A stretch of DNA of 64,000 bases from JAAFJU01 sp043764895 (GCA_043764895.1 JAYUJY010000064.1:24835-88834); one strand, 5' to 3'. Positions 7,741 through 16,265 are shown, numbered from the stretch's first letter. The notes: a model not told the origin generated them from the letters alone. Numbers and translations: made by a program.

Positions 7741-9036
7741 ATGAATAAAAGTACATTGTCGAAGCTTTACCCTCGTCGTCAAGCGATCGCGCTAATTTCC
7801 GATCATGGTGACCCTGCGGCAGATATTGGGCGAGAAGAAGCGGGGGGGCAGAATGTGTATGTGCGTCAGGTGGGCGAGGCGCTGTCGAGATTGGGGTGGC
7901 AGGTGGATATGTTTACCCGGAAGAGCCATGCGGATGATGCAAAGATTGTTCAACACAATCCACATTGCCGAACGATTCGCTTGAGTGCAGGCCCAGAGAG
8001 CTTTGTGCCTCGCGATCAGATCTTTAAATATATGCCTGAGTTCTTATCGGGATTCAATGCTTTTCAAGTCAAGGAAGGGACGAACTATCCCCTCGTTCAT
8101 ACCAATTACTGGATGTCTGCATGGATCGGCTTGCAGCTTCAGGCTCAAAATAATGTGCAGCTCATTCATACCTATCATTCATTGGGTGCGGTGAAGTATG
8201 CGTCGGTGCCGGAGATTCCGGATATTGCGGCGACTCGTCTCCAAGTGGAAAAGCAGGTCTTGGAACAGGGAAATTGTGTGGTGGCAACGAGTCCTCAAGA
8301 ATTGGCGCAACTGCGATCGCTCGTTTCGCTCAAGGGTAACGTTGAAGTTATTCCCTGCGGTACCGATACAGAAAACTTTAAGCGCATTTCTCGGTTTCAA
8401 GCGCGGGTGCAGTTGGGTCTCGATCCGAAGGAGTCAATCGTGCTGTATGTGGGGCGGTTTGACCCTCGTAAGGGCATTGAGACGTTGGTTCGGGCTGTGG
8501 CAAAGTTAAAAACGGAACAACCGAATGAAAAGATTCGGCTAGTTCTAGTCGGTGGAAGCTCAGCGGGGCAGGTAGATGGCTTGGAGCGCGATCGCATTGA
8601 GGCGTTAGCTTCTGAGTTGGGGATTGGAAGCTGGACGACGTTTGCAGGGCGGGTTGGGCACGATCGGTTGCCGTTGTTCTATACGGCTGCGGATGTATGC
8701 GTGATTCCGAGTCACTATGAGCCGTTTGGACTAGTAGCGATCGAGGCCATGGCCTGTGGAACGCCTGTGGTGGCGTCGGATGTGGGCGGGTTGAAGTTTA
8801 CGGTACTACCGGAAGAGACGGGGTTGTTGGTCCCGGCGCAGGATGTTGATGCATTTTCAAAGGCGATCGATCGGTTGCTAAGTGATACGGTCTGGACGCA
8901 AAAAGTGCGACGTCAGGCGGCGACTCGGGTTCAGGAAAACTTTAGTTGGAATGGGGTGGCGATTCAGCTCAGTGATTTGTATCGTCGATCGCTGGTTGAT
9001 TCCATTGTTCATCCTGGATACCGTCGAGCATCGTAG
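7741..9036 (+). CDS. GT4-family glycosyltransferase, sucrose-phosphate-synthase-like group
   Basis: From the ATG at 7741 the protein is 431 residues. The N-terminus IALISDHGDPAADIGREEAG with GGQNVYVRQ is the glycine-rich donor/acceptor loop found in sucrose-phosphate synthase, sucrose synthase and MshA-type GT4 enzymes. The donor domain has LYVGRFDPRKGIETLV and the EX7E block EPFGLVAIEAMACGTPVVA. AAGGA lies 7 bases before the chosen start. A longer frame from 7714 lacks this site. It probably forms a pair with the preceding GT4 gene. It lacks the C-terminal phosphatase domain of long SPS proteins, so sucrose synthesis is not asserted. Confidence 0.85.
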   Translation: MNKSTLSKLYPRRQAIALISDHGDPAADIGREEAGGQNVYVRQVGEALSRLGWQVDMFTRKSHADDAKIVQHNPHCRTIRLSAGPESFVPRDQIFKYMPEFLSGFNAFQVKEGTNYPLVHTNYWMSAWIGLQLQAQNNVQLIHTYHSLGAVKYASVPEIPDIAATRLQVEKQVLEQGNCVVATSPQELAQLRSLVSLKGNVEVIPCGTDTENFKRISRFQARVQLGLDPKESIVLYVGRFDPRKGIETLVRAVAKLKTEQPNEKIRLVLVGGSSAGQVDGLERDRIEALASELGIGSWTTFAGRVGHDRLPLFYTAADVCVIPSHYEPFGLVAIEAMACGTPVVASDVGGLKFTVLPEETGLLVPAQDVDAFSKAIDRLLSDTVWTQKVRRQAATRVQENFSWNGVAIQLSDLYRRSLVDSIVHPGYRRAS

Positions 9037-9159
9037 TGATAAGTTGTCATTGTTTGGGGCGATCGTTCTTACGTTTCGATCGCCCTCTCTTCCCATTCTC
9101 ACTTATTTAGCCAAGCAATCAGAAGTACAATACACCCCGCCCTATTGCCTCAACGACAA

Positions 9160-10605
9160 CTACACAAAAAACGTCGGGCCAAACCCATCACCCTGACTGT
9201 CCTGCAACGGCAAGAACAACGTGAACAACTCGCCATGGTGAGCGGATCGTTCTTTGACCGTTAGCTTCCCACCGATCGCATTAAACAGATTCTTCGTCAC
9301 CGTAAGATTCAAACTCAACACGCCCGTTTCAGGCTGAAAGGTTAGCATTTGTCCGAGGGATTGAAGCAGGGGTTTGTGCGCTGCGTAATCTTCGTTGGGA
9401 TGAGTTTCAACTTGGAGTTTGAGCTGGCTTCCGGCGAGGCTCACTTCCACTTCGATTTTGCTACCCGGTGGCATAGACCGCGCCGATCGTTCTATTAAAC
9501 CCGTCAACGCTTGATCCAGCATCATCGGATCGCTCGCCACCGAAGGCAGCCCTTCCGGCAAAACAACGCTGAGCACCAGACCCCGCTGACTCGCTTGTTT
9601 TTCCCAGCGCGGAATGCTGCGGCTAAGAACATCATTCAGACAGGTCGCCGTGAGAGAGACGCCCTTACTTTGGGAGGTTTCGAGTTCTACGGCGCGGAAA
9701 ATAAGGCCAAAACGATCGATTTGTTGACTGCATTCGCGATCGATGACTTCTAGCCGTTTGACTGCATCCGCCGCCATGTCTTTTCGTTTCATCAACAGCC
9801 GCGTTAAAGTCCGAATCGTGGTCAACGGCGTCCGAACTTCATGGGCTATAGCCGTCAGTAACTCCACATCTAAACTATGGCCCCTATCGGCATGGACGGC
9901 AGCAGTAGGGACAGAAATGGGTTGATGAAGGTGAGGCGCTTCGATCGGCGGAAGGTACGACAGAAGGGCTTGGCTGAATTGGGAGACGGTTGAAAAATGA
10001 GGAACGACAGGCGGAAATTTCTCAACCATGGCATCCAATGTTTGAAGTTGACGTTGGCTTAACATCATCACCCGCAACCGCAGCACTTGCCACGCCCGCA
10101 GCACATTCTCCGGATCAAAGGAAAACCAAAATCCAGGCTGACGATCGCTATCTTCACCCATCACCATCACGAAGCTGAATTTCTTTGTCAGAACAAAGCA
10201 AAAGTGCTCGGCAGCGAGGGGATCGGTGGGGAGCAGCGAAAGGGTGCCGCTCGTCGTTGTGGTGGTGTGAAGCGATTCGGTGGCCGGGGGCAAACGGAAA
10301 AATGACGTAATCGAATGGAGAGACGAGTCAACCGTGAATGCTAAAACATTGAAGCGATCGAGCAACTTGGAGTGGCTAAGGAGTGGAAAGGGACCCGACA
10401 AAACGAGACCCGATGAATGTGCGGCCTCATCACCTAGCGTATCGTGGGACTGGAACTCCAAAAGCGACTCCAGCGCGGCGATGGCTCCAGTCCAATGGTG
10501 CTCAGCTTGAAGCTGCCGCGACGCGATCGACATCACCGGGCGAGGCAGAGCAGTGGCCTCGAAGCTCAAAATTTGACTTAATGTTGGCAAGATCCACTCG
10601 CCCAT
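9160..10605 (-). CDS. Histidine kinase with degenerate ATP-binding domain
   Basis: The 481-residue protein has an N-terminal sensory region with no membrane helix (residues 1-180, possibly DICT-like), then an H-box TAIAHEVRTPLTTIRTL with the phospho-accepting His255 and a dimerisation helix. The C-terminal HATPase domain is recognisable, but its N-box is weak (QALTGLIERSA). The DXGXG G1 box that should follow is replaced by sequence such as VETHPNEDYAAHKP, and the G2 block is only IGGKL. ATP binding is therefore doubtful, or occurs in a variant pocket. No response regulator is adjacent. The gene faces the DUF1350 gene across a 220-base divergent promoter region in which nothing else was seen. 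Confidence 0.75.
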   Translation of the reverse strand: MGEWILPTLSQILSFEATALPRPVMSIASRQLQAEHHWTGAIAALESLLEFQSHDTLGDEAAHSSGLVLSGPFPLLSHSKLLDRFNVLAFTVDSSLHSITSFFRLPPATESLHTTTTTSGTLSLLPTDPLAAEHFCFVLTKKFSFVMVMGEDSDRQPGFWFSFDPENVLRAWQVLRLRVMMLSQRQLQTLDAMVEKFPPVVPHFSTVSQFSQALLSYLPPIEAPHLHQPISVPTAAVHADRGHSLDVELLTAIAHEVRTPLTTIRTLTRLLMKRKDMAADAVKRLEVIDRECSQQIDRFGLIFRAVELETSQSKGVSLTATCLNDVLSRSIPRWEKQASQRGLVLSVVLPEGLPSVASDPMMLDQALTGLIERSARSMPPGSKIEVEVSLAGSQLKLQVETHPNEDYAAHKPLLQSLGQMLTFQPETGVLSLNLTVTKNLFNAIGGKLTVKERSAHHGELFTLFLPLQDSQGDGFGPTFFV

Positions 10606-10827
10606 GGCACCCTATTCCCAGCAACCTAAATGAACACTCGATACCCACTCAGCCCGTCAACTCTAGCCTCATCACACGAGTCTCCTTTGAGCGTACCCGA
10701 AGCCTTCATCCCTCCGCACCGTAGAACCGAACCTCCACAGTGGGGAATCACCGTCACCGCACCCGTTGTTTCAGTTATGGGTCTGACTTTAGAATAGAGC
10801 TGTGAGATTCATGTGGACTAGGAACAA

Positions 10828-11616
10828 ATGGAGTGGCTCGAAATTTCTGGCAGTTGGGTCCTGATTCCGCGCCGTCCGGTGGGAGTGATTCACTTTTTGG
10901 GTGGGGCGTTTGTGGCGACGCTGCCCCATGTGAGCTATCGGCGGCTCCTGGAATTTTTGGCGGGGCAGGGGTATGTGATTATTGCGACGCCGTTTGTCAA
11001 TACCTTTGAACATAGTGCGATCGCAGAACAGGTGTTGTGGCAGTTCGATCGCACCTTATATGCCCTCGAAGACCGATACATAGGCGATCGGAATCTCCCA
11101 ATTTTTGGGTTGGGTCACAGCATGGGTTGCAAGCTGCACCTCCTGATTGGCAGTTTGTTTGAGGTGAAGCGATCGGGCAATGTATTGATGGCGTTTAATA
11201 ACTTTGCCGCCAAAGACTCGATTCCGATGATGGATCAGATGTCGCAGATGATGCAACAGTTTGCGCCCCGGTTTGCACCTATGGGGACGCCCGAGTTTAC
11301 ACCCTCGCCCGACGAAACCAATCGCCTAATCGAACGTCGCTACGAGGTGGCCAATAACTTACTCGTCAAATTCAGCAATGATAATCTTGACCAAACTCGA
11401 TCGCTCTCTGGCATCCTAGAAACCCGGTTTCCTAGCGGCGTCACCATCGCACGTCTGAAAGGCAATCACATGACGCCTGTCGGTCAGGAAATCAAGTGGG
11501 CACCTAATGCAACGGTAACGCCGCTAGATGTTTTTGGGTCATGGGTGAAGCAGGAGGTGTTTCGGGAGCTAGAGCAATTGGAGGTGGAAGTGGCTGCTTG
11601 GTTGCAGGGCCAGTGA
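10828..11616 (+). CDS. DUF1350 family protein (alpha/beta-hydrolase-like)
   Basis: The 262-residue protein begins MEWLEISGSWVLIPRRPVG and has GVIHFLGGAFVATLPHVSY, the signature of the DUF1350 family that is widespread in cyanobacteria and plant plastids. GLGHSMGCKLHLL near residue 96 resembles a nucleophile elbow (GXSXG-like), so a hydrolase fold is likely. The family's reaction is unknown. It is convergent with the TlyA-type methyltransferase gene, whose end lies 35 bases downstream. A hairpin-like AAGCCCCCAATGCTGGGGGCTT (quoted here as arms AAGCCCCCA and TGGGGGCTT) lies between the two genes at about 11630-11651 and may act as a shared terminator. Confidence 0.85.
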   Translation: MEWLEISGSWVLIPRRPVGVIHFLGGAFVATLPHVSYRRLLEFLAGQGYVIIATPFVNTFEHSAIAEQVLWQFDRTLYALEDRYIGDRNLPIFGLGHSMGCKLHLLIGSLFEVKRSGNVLMAFNNFAAKDSIPMMDQMSQMMQQFAPRFAPMGTPEFTPSPDETNRLIERRYEVANNLLVKFSNDNLDQTRSLSGILETRFPSGVTIARLKGNHMTPVGQEIKWAPNATVTPLDVFGSWVKQEVFRELEQLEVEVAAWLQGQ

Positions 11617-11629
11617 GGAACGGTTACTG

Positions 11630-11651
11630 GAAGCCCCCAATGCTGGGGGCT
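11630..11651. terminator. GC-rich hairpin between convergent genes
   Basis: The arms AAGCCCCCA and TGGGGGCTT pair over 9 bases with a short loop of 4 bases. The hairpin lies just after the DUF1350 stop and just before the end of the convergent methyltransferase gene. A T-run is not clear, so it may be a bidirectional stop or a transcript-end stabiliser. Confidence 0.55.
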
Positions 11652-12506
11652 TCAAACTGGGGGAGCTTCATCGATCGCCGCACTAGAAGCCTTTCCAACG
11701 ACAGCCCCTCGCGCTTCCTGGGTGAACTCCCGCAGCTCTTCACGGGTCGGAGGCACCTGACCTTCGCCGTCTCGGAGCCACAGTAAGAACTCAATATTTC
11801 CGGCTGGACCTGTAATCGGCGACCAGGTGAGTCCTTGATAACTCCAGCCCAGCTTGATGGCACAGTTAATCACATCATCAATGGTTTCGGCTTGGTCATC
11901 GGTATTGCGCACCACGCCTTTCTTACCAATGCGATCGCGCCCCACTTCAAACTGCGGCTTCACTAGTAACACCATCTCGCGCGGTCCAATCACCAGTTTA
12001 GAAATCGCCTCCAGCACCTTCACTAACGAAATAAACGACACGTCCACGACGCCTAAATCTGGCAGCACGGCTCCTTCTGGGTAGAGTTCTTCGGGCGTGA
12101 GATGTCGGATATTCGTCCGTTCGCGAATGATGACTCGATCGTCGCTCTGAAGTTTCCAGGCGACTTGGCCGTAGCCAACATCGACGCCGTAGACTTGTGT
12201 TGCGCCGGACTGCAACAGGCAATCGGTGAAGCCCCCGGTTGAAATTCCGCCATCCAGACAAATGCGATCGCTGACGTTAATCCCGAAGTGCTCTAATGCT
12301 TTCCACAGTTTTTCCCCGCCCCGTGATACAAACCGCGCTCTAGACTTCACTTCAATGTCTGCGGTCACATCAACCTGGGTGCCCGCCTTGTCTACCATCT
12401 GTCGATTGACGCGCACTTCCCCGGCCTGGATCAAGCGCAGGGCTTGGGGGCGGGATTCACAAAGGGCGCGATCGACCAGGAGAACATCGAGACGTTGTTT
12501 AGCCAT
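11652..12506 (-). CDS. tlyA: TlyA-family rRNA 2'-O-methyltransferase
   Basis: The 284-residue protein has an N-terminal S4 RNA-binding domain (KQRLDVLLVDRALCESRPQA) and a C-terminal FtsJ/RrmJ Rossmann methyltransferase domain with LDGGISTGGFTDCLLQ as the SAM-binding loop. The pattern VVRNTDDQ and GPAGNIEFLLWL is typical of TlyA. TlyA enzymes methylate ribose hydroxyls of 16S and/or 23S rRNA; the name haemolysin A is historical. An ATG at 12506 gives a family-typical start (MAKQRLDVLL); an upstream extension to 12584 is open but would add an unrelated leader. Confidence 0.9.
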   Translation of the reverse strand: MAKQRLDVLLVDRALCESRPQALRLIQAGEVRVNRQMVDKAGTQVDVTADIEVKSRARFVSRGGEKLWKALEHFGINVSDRICLDGGISTGGFTDCLLQSGATQVYGVDVGYGQVAWKLQSDDRVIIRERTNIRHLTPEELYPEGAVLPDLGVVDVSFISLVKVLEAISKLVIGPREMVLLVKPQFEVGRDRIGKKGVVRNTDDQAETIDDVINCAIKLGWSYQGLTWSPITGPAGNIEFLLWLRDGEGQVPPTREELREFTQEARGAVVGKASSAAIDEAPPV

Positions 12507-12752
12507 GACGAGAAATGCGGATGCGCAAAAAGGAGTAGCCCTTAGCCTAGCGAACAATGGGGACATCTTGAAAATATGACGCATGAACCGTCACTAACCA
12601 TCCAACCAGCCAAACGATTCTCCCACCGTCAACTCAAATGCCTCAGCAAATTTTGGCACTGGAATCTGCGCAGACGGCTGTTCAATGCGATCGCCGCTGC
12701 CGTTAAACTTGGCAAAGCCTTACTGTTGGTGAATCGCGACTGTCGCAGTAGC

Positions 12753-12991
12753 AAACCCTGATTTCGGTTGAGTTCCTCTATGACTGAGCAAGTAGGGCTG
12801 TACATAACACATCGAATGACGCTGGGCTTGATAATTTGTTGACCTTTAGTCTGTCGTAGACTATCGCATTCTCCCGGTATTCAGAAGCGATTCACTTAAG
12901 GTGAGGCTTTGCCAATGATGACCTCCGGTCGGTCGTAGACCATCGGATCAGCCGTCAGTATTCGCTCTGGGAAAAGGCTCAGGATGAGTTT
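12753..12991 (+). pseudogene. Decayed copy of the gene at 15532, left flank of the toxin-antitoxin island
   Basis: The sequence starts AAACCCTGATTTCGGTTGAG, matches the upstream region and start of the 15532 gene (CTATGACTGAGCAA), then GCATTCTCCCGGTAT and GGCTCAGGATGAGTTT. It carries an insertion of about 50 bases and has lost the reading frame. The matching intact stretch is 15505-15672. The two copies frame the toxin-antitoxin genes in direct orientation. The rest of the 550-base gap between 12507 and 13056 shows no gene. Confidence 0.7.
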
Positions 12992-13056
12992 TGATCGCAA
13001 AACCTCGGGGGTGTTGATACAATCAAAGTACACCTCTTAAGGAATTAGGCGAACTT

Positions 13057-13299
13057 ATGGTGACTGAAACAGAGATTATTCAAACGATTACACAAATGCC
13101 AGAGTCTCTGAAACAAGAACTCTTTCATTATGCAAACTATCTAATCAATAACTACTCAGCGTCGATCGCTCAACCTGAAATTCCGCAAGAAACTCCGATT
13201 AAAAAACGTCGATCGGGCATTTTGCAAGGTACTTTTGTATTACCTTTAGCAGAAGACTTCGATGAACCTCTAGATGATTTCAAGGAATATATGGAATGA
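13057..13299 (+). CDS. Antitoxin of a VapBC-type module (DUF2281-like)
   Basis: The 80-residue protein has a helical N-terminal block (QTITQMPESLKQELFHYANY) and a C-terminal tail with KKRRSGILQGTFVLPLAEDFDEPLDDF, typical of DUF2281 antitoxins that cover the toxin active site. It overlaps the following PIN toxin by four bases (ATGA), the usual translational coupling. AAGGA lies upstream at a somewhat long spacing. It would bind its partner toxin and probably repress the shared promoter. Confidence 0.85.
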   Translation: MVTETEIIQTITQMPESLKQELFHYANYLINNYSASIAQPEIPQETPIKKRRSGILQGTFVLPLAEDFDEPLDDFKEYME

Positions 13300-13682
13300 G
13301 CAATTTTCTATTAGACACCCATACGTTCATTTGGTTGACTGAGAATAATCCACGTCTTCCCGATCGGTTGCGCGACATGATTGATGATGCAGATTTGGTT
13401 TATCTCAGTATTGCAAGTCTCTGGGAAATAGCGATCAAGTTAAGACTTGAGAAGTTATCGCTGCAACGAGAGTATGAGACGATCGGACCTGCGATCGAGG
13501 CTTCGGACATTCTCATATTGCCGATTGCCTTTGCGGATACGGTGCAGATTCGTCATTTGCCGCTGCATCATGGGGATCCGTTTGACCGAATTTTGATTGC
13601 ACAGGGGATTAATAATTCTCTCCCGATTATTAGTACAGATCTCAAGTTCGATGCTTACCCGGTTCAGAGAATTTGGGCTTAA
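13296..13682 (+). CDS. PIN-domain toxin, VapC type
   Basis: The 128-residue protein begins MSNFLLDTHTFIWLTENN with the first acidic metal ligand Asp7. It continues with SLWEIAIKLRLEKLSL and the block HHGDPFDRILIAQ with further acidic residues, the layout of PIN ribonucleases that use Mg to cut RNA. It is coupled to the upstream antitoxin by a four-base overlap. This is the PhoH/DUF2281-linked subgroup of PIN toxins by sequence style. Active-site residues look intact. Confidence 0.88.
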   Translation: MSNFLLDTHTFIWLTENNPRLPDRLRDMIDDADLVYLSIASLWEIAIKLRLEKLSLQREYETIGPAIEASDILILPIAFADTVQIRHLPLHHGDPFDRILIAQGINNSLPIISTDLKFDAYPVQRIWA

Positions 13683-13685
13683 TCG

Positions 13686-13741
13686 TAAAGAAGGGATAAA
13701 GCATCCAGAATATTACGTAAAATGATGAATTATTTAGGGAC
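13686..13741. repeat. Direct repeat R2, left copy
   Basis: About 56 bases with GGATAAAGCATCCAGAATAT, then TACGTAAAATGATGAATTA, directly after the PIN toxin stop. They match 15411-15465 with a few substitutions and one or two small gaps. Together the copies bracket the second and third toxin-antitoxin modules. Confidence 0.7.
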
Positions 13742-13788
13742 GTTGGCATAGCCATAGGTAAATTACCCAAAGGGTTGAAGTGCCTCGG

Positions 13789-14148
13789 TTAATTGGGTAA
13801 AGTTCTTTGGCGAATTTGATCACGTTCAACAACGGTGAATCGTTGTTCAAACTCAATATTGTCAGTTTGGAATAGGTTGAGGAGGAGTTCGGCGGGTTCG
13901 GTTGGGGCTTGAGGTTGGAATCGTAGATAGATCACACCACTGGGCGATCGCAAACCCCGTCGATAGATGAGTTCACCATAGTCTCGGTCGAAGGTCAAGA
14001 TAATGCGTTTTTCGTCCGCAGCACGCGCTAAAACAGCGGTGTCCGGAATTCCAGGGGAGTCCTCAATGATCGCGGTGATGTCATAACCTGCTTGTCTCAA
14101 GAGACGAATGCTTGGGACTGGAATATTTTCGTTTGCGAGAAGGCGCAT
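13789..14148 (-). CDS. DUF5615 PIN-like protein, probable toxin
   Basis: From the ATG at 14148 the product is 119 residues and starts MRLLANENIPVPSIRLLRQA, with acidic and Asn residues at the first catalytic position, then RIILTFDRDYGELI, matching the DUF5615 PIN-like family. The start overlaps the upstream DUF433 stop by one base (TAATG), so translation is coupled and the longer reading frame to 14202 is not used. DUF433/DUF5615 pairs are predicted type II toxin-antitoxin modules. Confidence 0.85.
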   Translation of the reverse strand: MRLLANENIPVPSIRLLRQAGYDITAIIEDSPGIPDTAVLARAADEKRIILTFDRDYGELIYRRGLRSPSGVIYLRFQPQAPTEPAELLLNLFQTDNIEFEQRFTVVERDQIRQRTLPN

Positions 14149-14393
14149 TAACTTGCTTCTGCCAAGAGTAGTGGGGAATAGTACATGTCGTCTTTGAGGC
14201 AATCGGCGGCAAAGGCGAAGATGGCTTGAAGGGCGATCGCGGTTAAGGTTGGATAGCTTTCTAGGATCTGCTGTTCGGTCCAGCCTGCGGCAAATAATCC
14301 GAGGATAAATTCAACGGATAATCGGGTGCCGCGAACGACGGGTTTACCGATGAGAACTTGAGGGTCGGAGTGGATGTAATGTTTCCAGTTCAT
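14148..14393 (-). CDS. DUF433 protein, probable antitoxin
   Basis: The 81-residue protein MNWKHYIHSDPQVLIGKPVV has the DUF433 pattern GKPVVRGTRLSVEFILGLFAAGWTEQQI (shown here in two parts: GKPVVRGTRLSVEFIL and GLFAAGWTEQQI), which contains a helix-turn-helix-like fold. It precedes and overlaps the DUF5615 gene by one base. Its likely role is to bind and neutralise that partner and to autoregulate. Confidence 0.86.
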   Translation of the reverse strand: MNWKHYIHSDPQVLIGKPVVRGTRLSVEFILGLFAAGWTEQQILESYPTLTAIALQAIFAFAADCLKDDMYYSPLLLAEAS

Positions 14394-14571
14394 TGGATGA
14401 CCTGTGGGAAAGTGACCTGTCTGTTAATTATGTCACGGGTTTAGGGCAAAGTGGCGATCGCACAACCTTTCGATTCCCCCACCCACAGACCGATCGCGAC
14501 CCAGAAACTGTTGAGGGACGATCGCATAATCTGATGTGAAACTTGAGGACGATCGCACACCCAACCAGGAT

Positions 14572-15030
14572 TTATGCTGAAGATCGTGACATCCAGGATT
14601 CTAGTGGAAAAGATCTTGCTTGCTGCATTCGCTGGAAATCACTGTCGCAAGAAACCAGCGTTAGCTGATGTTGGAGAGCAATTGCAGCAATCCATAAATC
14701 ATTTTCACCAAAACCTAAAGAAGTAATGGTCGCTTTTCGACGTTTACTGCCATCTGTTGGTGCAAAATAATTAAAAATGTCACTTTTTAGTTGTCCATAG
14801 ATCTGAGCGGTCTGTTCATCAACACCATAAACAGACAGATCTTGAAGGAATTCTTCGAGGGTTGCTAAGTTTTCCGATCGGCGTTGTGATTTTTCCACCA
14901 TGTAGAAGAGTTCTCCTTGGACAATCGTACAGGTGAAGAGATTGTTTTCACCGACTTGAGCAGCTCGATCGATGACGCCTGAATCTCCAAAAATAATCCG
15001 GCTACAGTGGTTTGTGTCGAGAAGGTACAT
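14572..15030 (-). CDS. PIN-domain toxin, VapC type
   Basis: The 152-residue protein begins MYLLDTNHCSRIIFG (first Asp5), has a central TCTIVQGELFYMVEKS with the conserved Glu, and ends with GENDLWIAAIALQHQLTLVSCDSDFQ, which carries the distal acidic residues. All four positions expected for a PIN nuclease appear present. The gene starts 3 bases after the antitoxin stop on the same strand. It is a different PIN subgroup from the toxin at 13296. Confidence 0.88.
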   Translation of the reverse strand: MYLLDTNHCSRIIFGDSGVIDRAAQVGENNLFTCTIVQGELFYMVEKSQRRSENLATLEEFLQDLSVYGVDEQTAQIYGQLKSDIFNYFAPTDGSKRRKATITSLGFGENDLWIAAIALQHQLTLVSCDSDFQRMQQARSFPLESWMSRSSA

Positions 15031-15033
15031 GAT

Positions 15034-15255
15034 CTAAAATTTTGCTTCGCTACGATCGTTATACACAGCTTGGAGACAGTCTTCAAAGTCATCACCTTTC
15101 CATTGTCCAGCGTGGCGGAGAATCGATCGTCCGGAGGCCGGACGGGGGCTGGGCAGTGGCTGAAGATGTTGTTTTAGGAAGATCAATGTTTGCTCAAGGG
15201 TGGCTTCAGGGGCGAGATCGATCGTGGCGAGTAGCTCTTGTTTGATGGGTGACAT
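15034..15255 (-). CDS. Antitoxin partner of the PIN toxin at 14572
   Basis: AAGGAG lies 7 bases before the ATG at 15255, which fixes the start and gives 73 residues (MSPIKQELLATIDLAPEATL). The N-terminal half is helical and the C-terminal half (RHAGQWKGDDFEDCLQAVYN) resembles antitoxin tails that insert into PIN toxins. A longer frame from 15276 has no ribosome binding site. It is immediately followed by its toxin. Confidence 0.8.
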   Translation of the reverse strand: MSPIKQELLATIDLAPEATLEQTLIFLKQHLQPLPSPRPASGRSILRHAGQWKGDDFEDCLQAVYNDRSEAKF

Positions 15256-15410
15256 GGCGGGTCTCCTTAAAATCACTCGTCATCCTAATATTTTACACAG
15301 ATTTTTGTGAATCTATAGTGTGGAAGTTTTTAGCCGATCGCCTAAAACCGATCGGAGGTCATCGATCCTTCCTCACCACCCACTCTCCCTTCCACCGAAT
15401 TAATGTAAAG

Positions 15411-15465
15411 AAAGGATAAAGTATCCGGAATATTACGTAAAAGAATGAATTAGTTAGGAACGATC
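15411..15465. repeat. Direct repeat R2, right copy
   Basis: It holds GGATAAAGTATCCGGAATAT, then TACGTAAAAGAATGAATTAG, and matches 13686-13741. It lies between the third toxin-antitoxin module and the R1 copy at 15505. Confidence 0.7.
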
Positions 15466-15531
15466 GCTTTAACGAATTAACCAAATTCGCTACGATCGGA
15501 GCATAAATCCTGATTTCGGTTAATTTCCCCT

Positions 15532-15723
15532 ATGACTGAGCAACCACGGCTGACGGGCGATCGATCACCAGAAGCTGGACTAGATGATTCGATCGCATTC
15601 TCCCGGTATACAGAAGCGATCGATCGGATCAGTCATCAGTATTCGCATTGGGAAGAGGCTCAGGATGAGTTTCATAGCTATCAGGAAATGTATCGATCGG
15701 CGGAAGGGTTGGCGCGATCGTAG
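15532..15723 (+). CDS. Short hypothetical protein, right flank of the toxin-antitoxin island
   Basis: The 63-residue frame starts MTEQPRLTGDRSPEAGLDDS and continues with an acidic helical part (HWEEAQDEFHSYQEMYRS). It has no recognised domain. A decayed copy of this gene and its upstream sequence lies at 12753-12991. The sequence from 15505 to about 15672 (repeat R1) is shared. Coding status is uncertain because it might itself be a remnant of a larger gene, but the frame is open through many HIP1-type sites. Confidence 0.4.
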   Translation: MTEQPRLTGDRSPEAGLDDSIAFSRYTEAIDRISHQYSHWEEAQDEFHSYQEMYRSAEGLARS

Positions 15724-15757
15724 AAAGGGAATGACTGATCTAACGAATGGAAGAGTC

Positions 15758-15930
15758 GAAATAAGTTTGACTCCTATAAAAGTAACAATTGGAAGAGCAA
15801 ACCTTACTCACAGAATAATTAACTTTACTTCGGAAGGAGTTGAAGTAAGTTTGATTCTTTTAAAAGTAACGATCGGAAGAGTCTAAGTAAGTCTAACTCC
15901 TATAAAAGTAACGATCGGAAGAGTGAAACT
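15758..15930. repeat. Three imperfect tandem copies of a unit of about 40 bases
   Basis: Each copy contains AAGTNTGACTCCTATAAAAG-like sequence followed by TAACGATCGGAAGAGT. Copy 1 starts near 15758 and is separated from copy 2 (15841-15882) by a diverged spacer; copy 3 runs from about 15884 to 15924. No gene is seen in the 300 bases after it (15931-16226). Confidence 0.7.
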
Positions 15931-16226
15931 TACTTCGGTGACGATTTTGTGAAAAGTGACTACGAGAATTCTGTGAGACCGATCGGTTTTTGGGGTTGCG
16001 ATCCGGTTTGACCTGATGGGATGACGGATGGTGGGCAATGCTCGGTGAGTCGGTAAAGCTACATGGTTGGTTTTGCTGAAGATGACGGAATGTTGACAAT
16101 CGGTCTTATGGAAACCCATCACTGAGGAGTTATGAGCTTAGGTGATCTGCTGTTTATGTTGGGCTGATGTGACTATGGTTAGGAGGAATTGTTAGCTCCT
16201 CATGAGAAATGCTTCTGCTGATTTGA

Positions 16227-16265
16227 ATAAAATTGTCTCTTCATATTTTGACGAGACAATTTTAT
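16227..16265. terminator. A+T-rich hairpin, terminator-like or operator
   Basis: The arms ATAAAATTGTCTC and GAGACAATTTTAT are perfectly complementary over 13 bases around a 13-base loop. It lies 72 bases upstream of the start of the gene at 16338. The T-rich right arm suits a terminator, but no gene ends just before it, so a regulatory role for the downstream gene is equally possible. Confidence 0.45.

Noticed and set aside
7741..9036. Sucrose-phosphate synthase
   Set aside because: Only the GT4 core is present and the partner sucrose-phosphate phosphatase was not found, so the substrate is left open.
12585..12752. Short open frame on the plus strand (MTHEPSLTIQ start)
   Set aside because: It has no domain and a degenerate sequence next to a decayed copy of the 15532 region; probably non-coding.
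15758..15930. CRISPR-like array
   Set aside because: Only three imperfect units with unequal, partly repetitive spacers, and no cas genes nearby.
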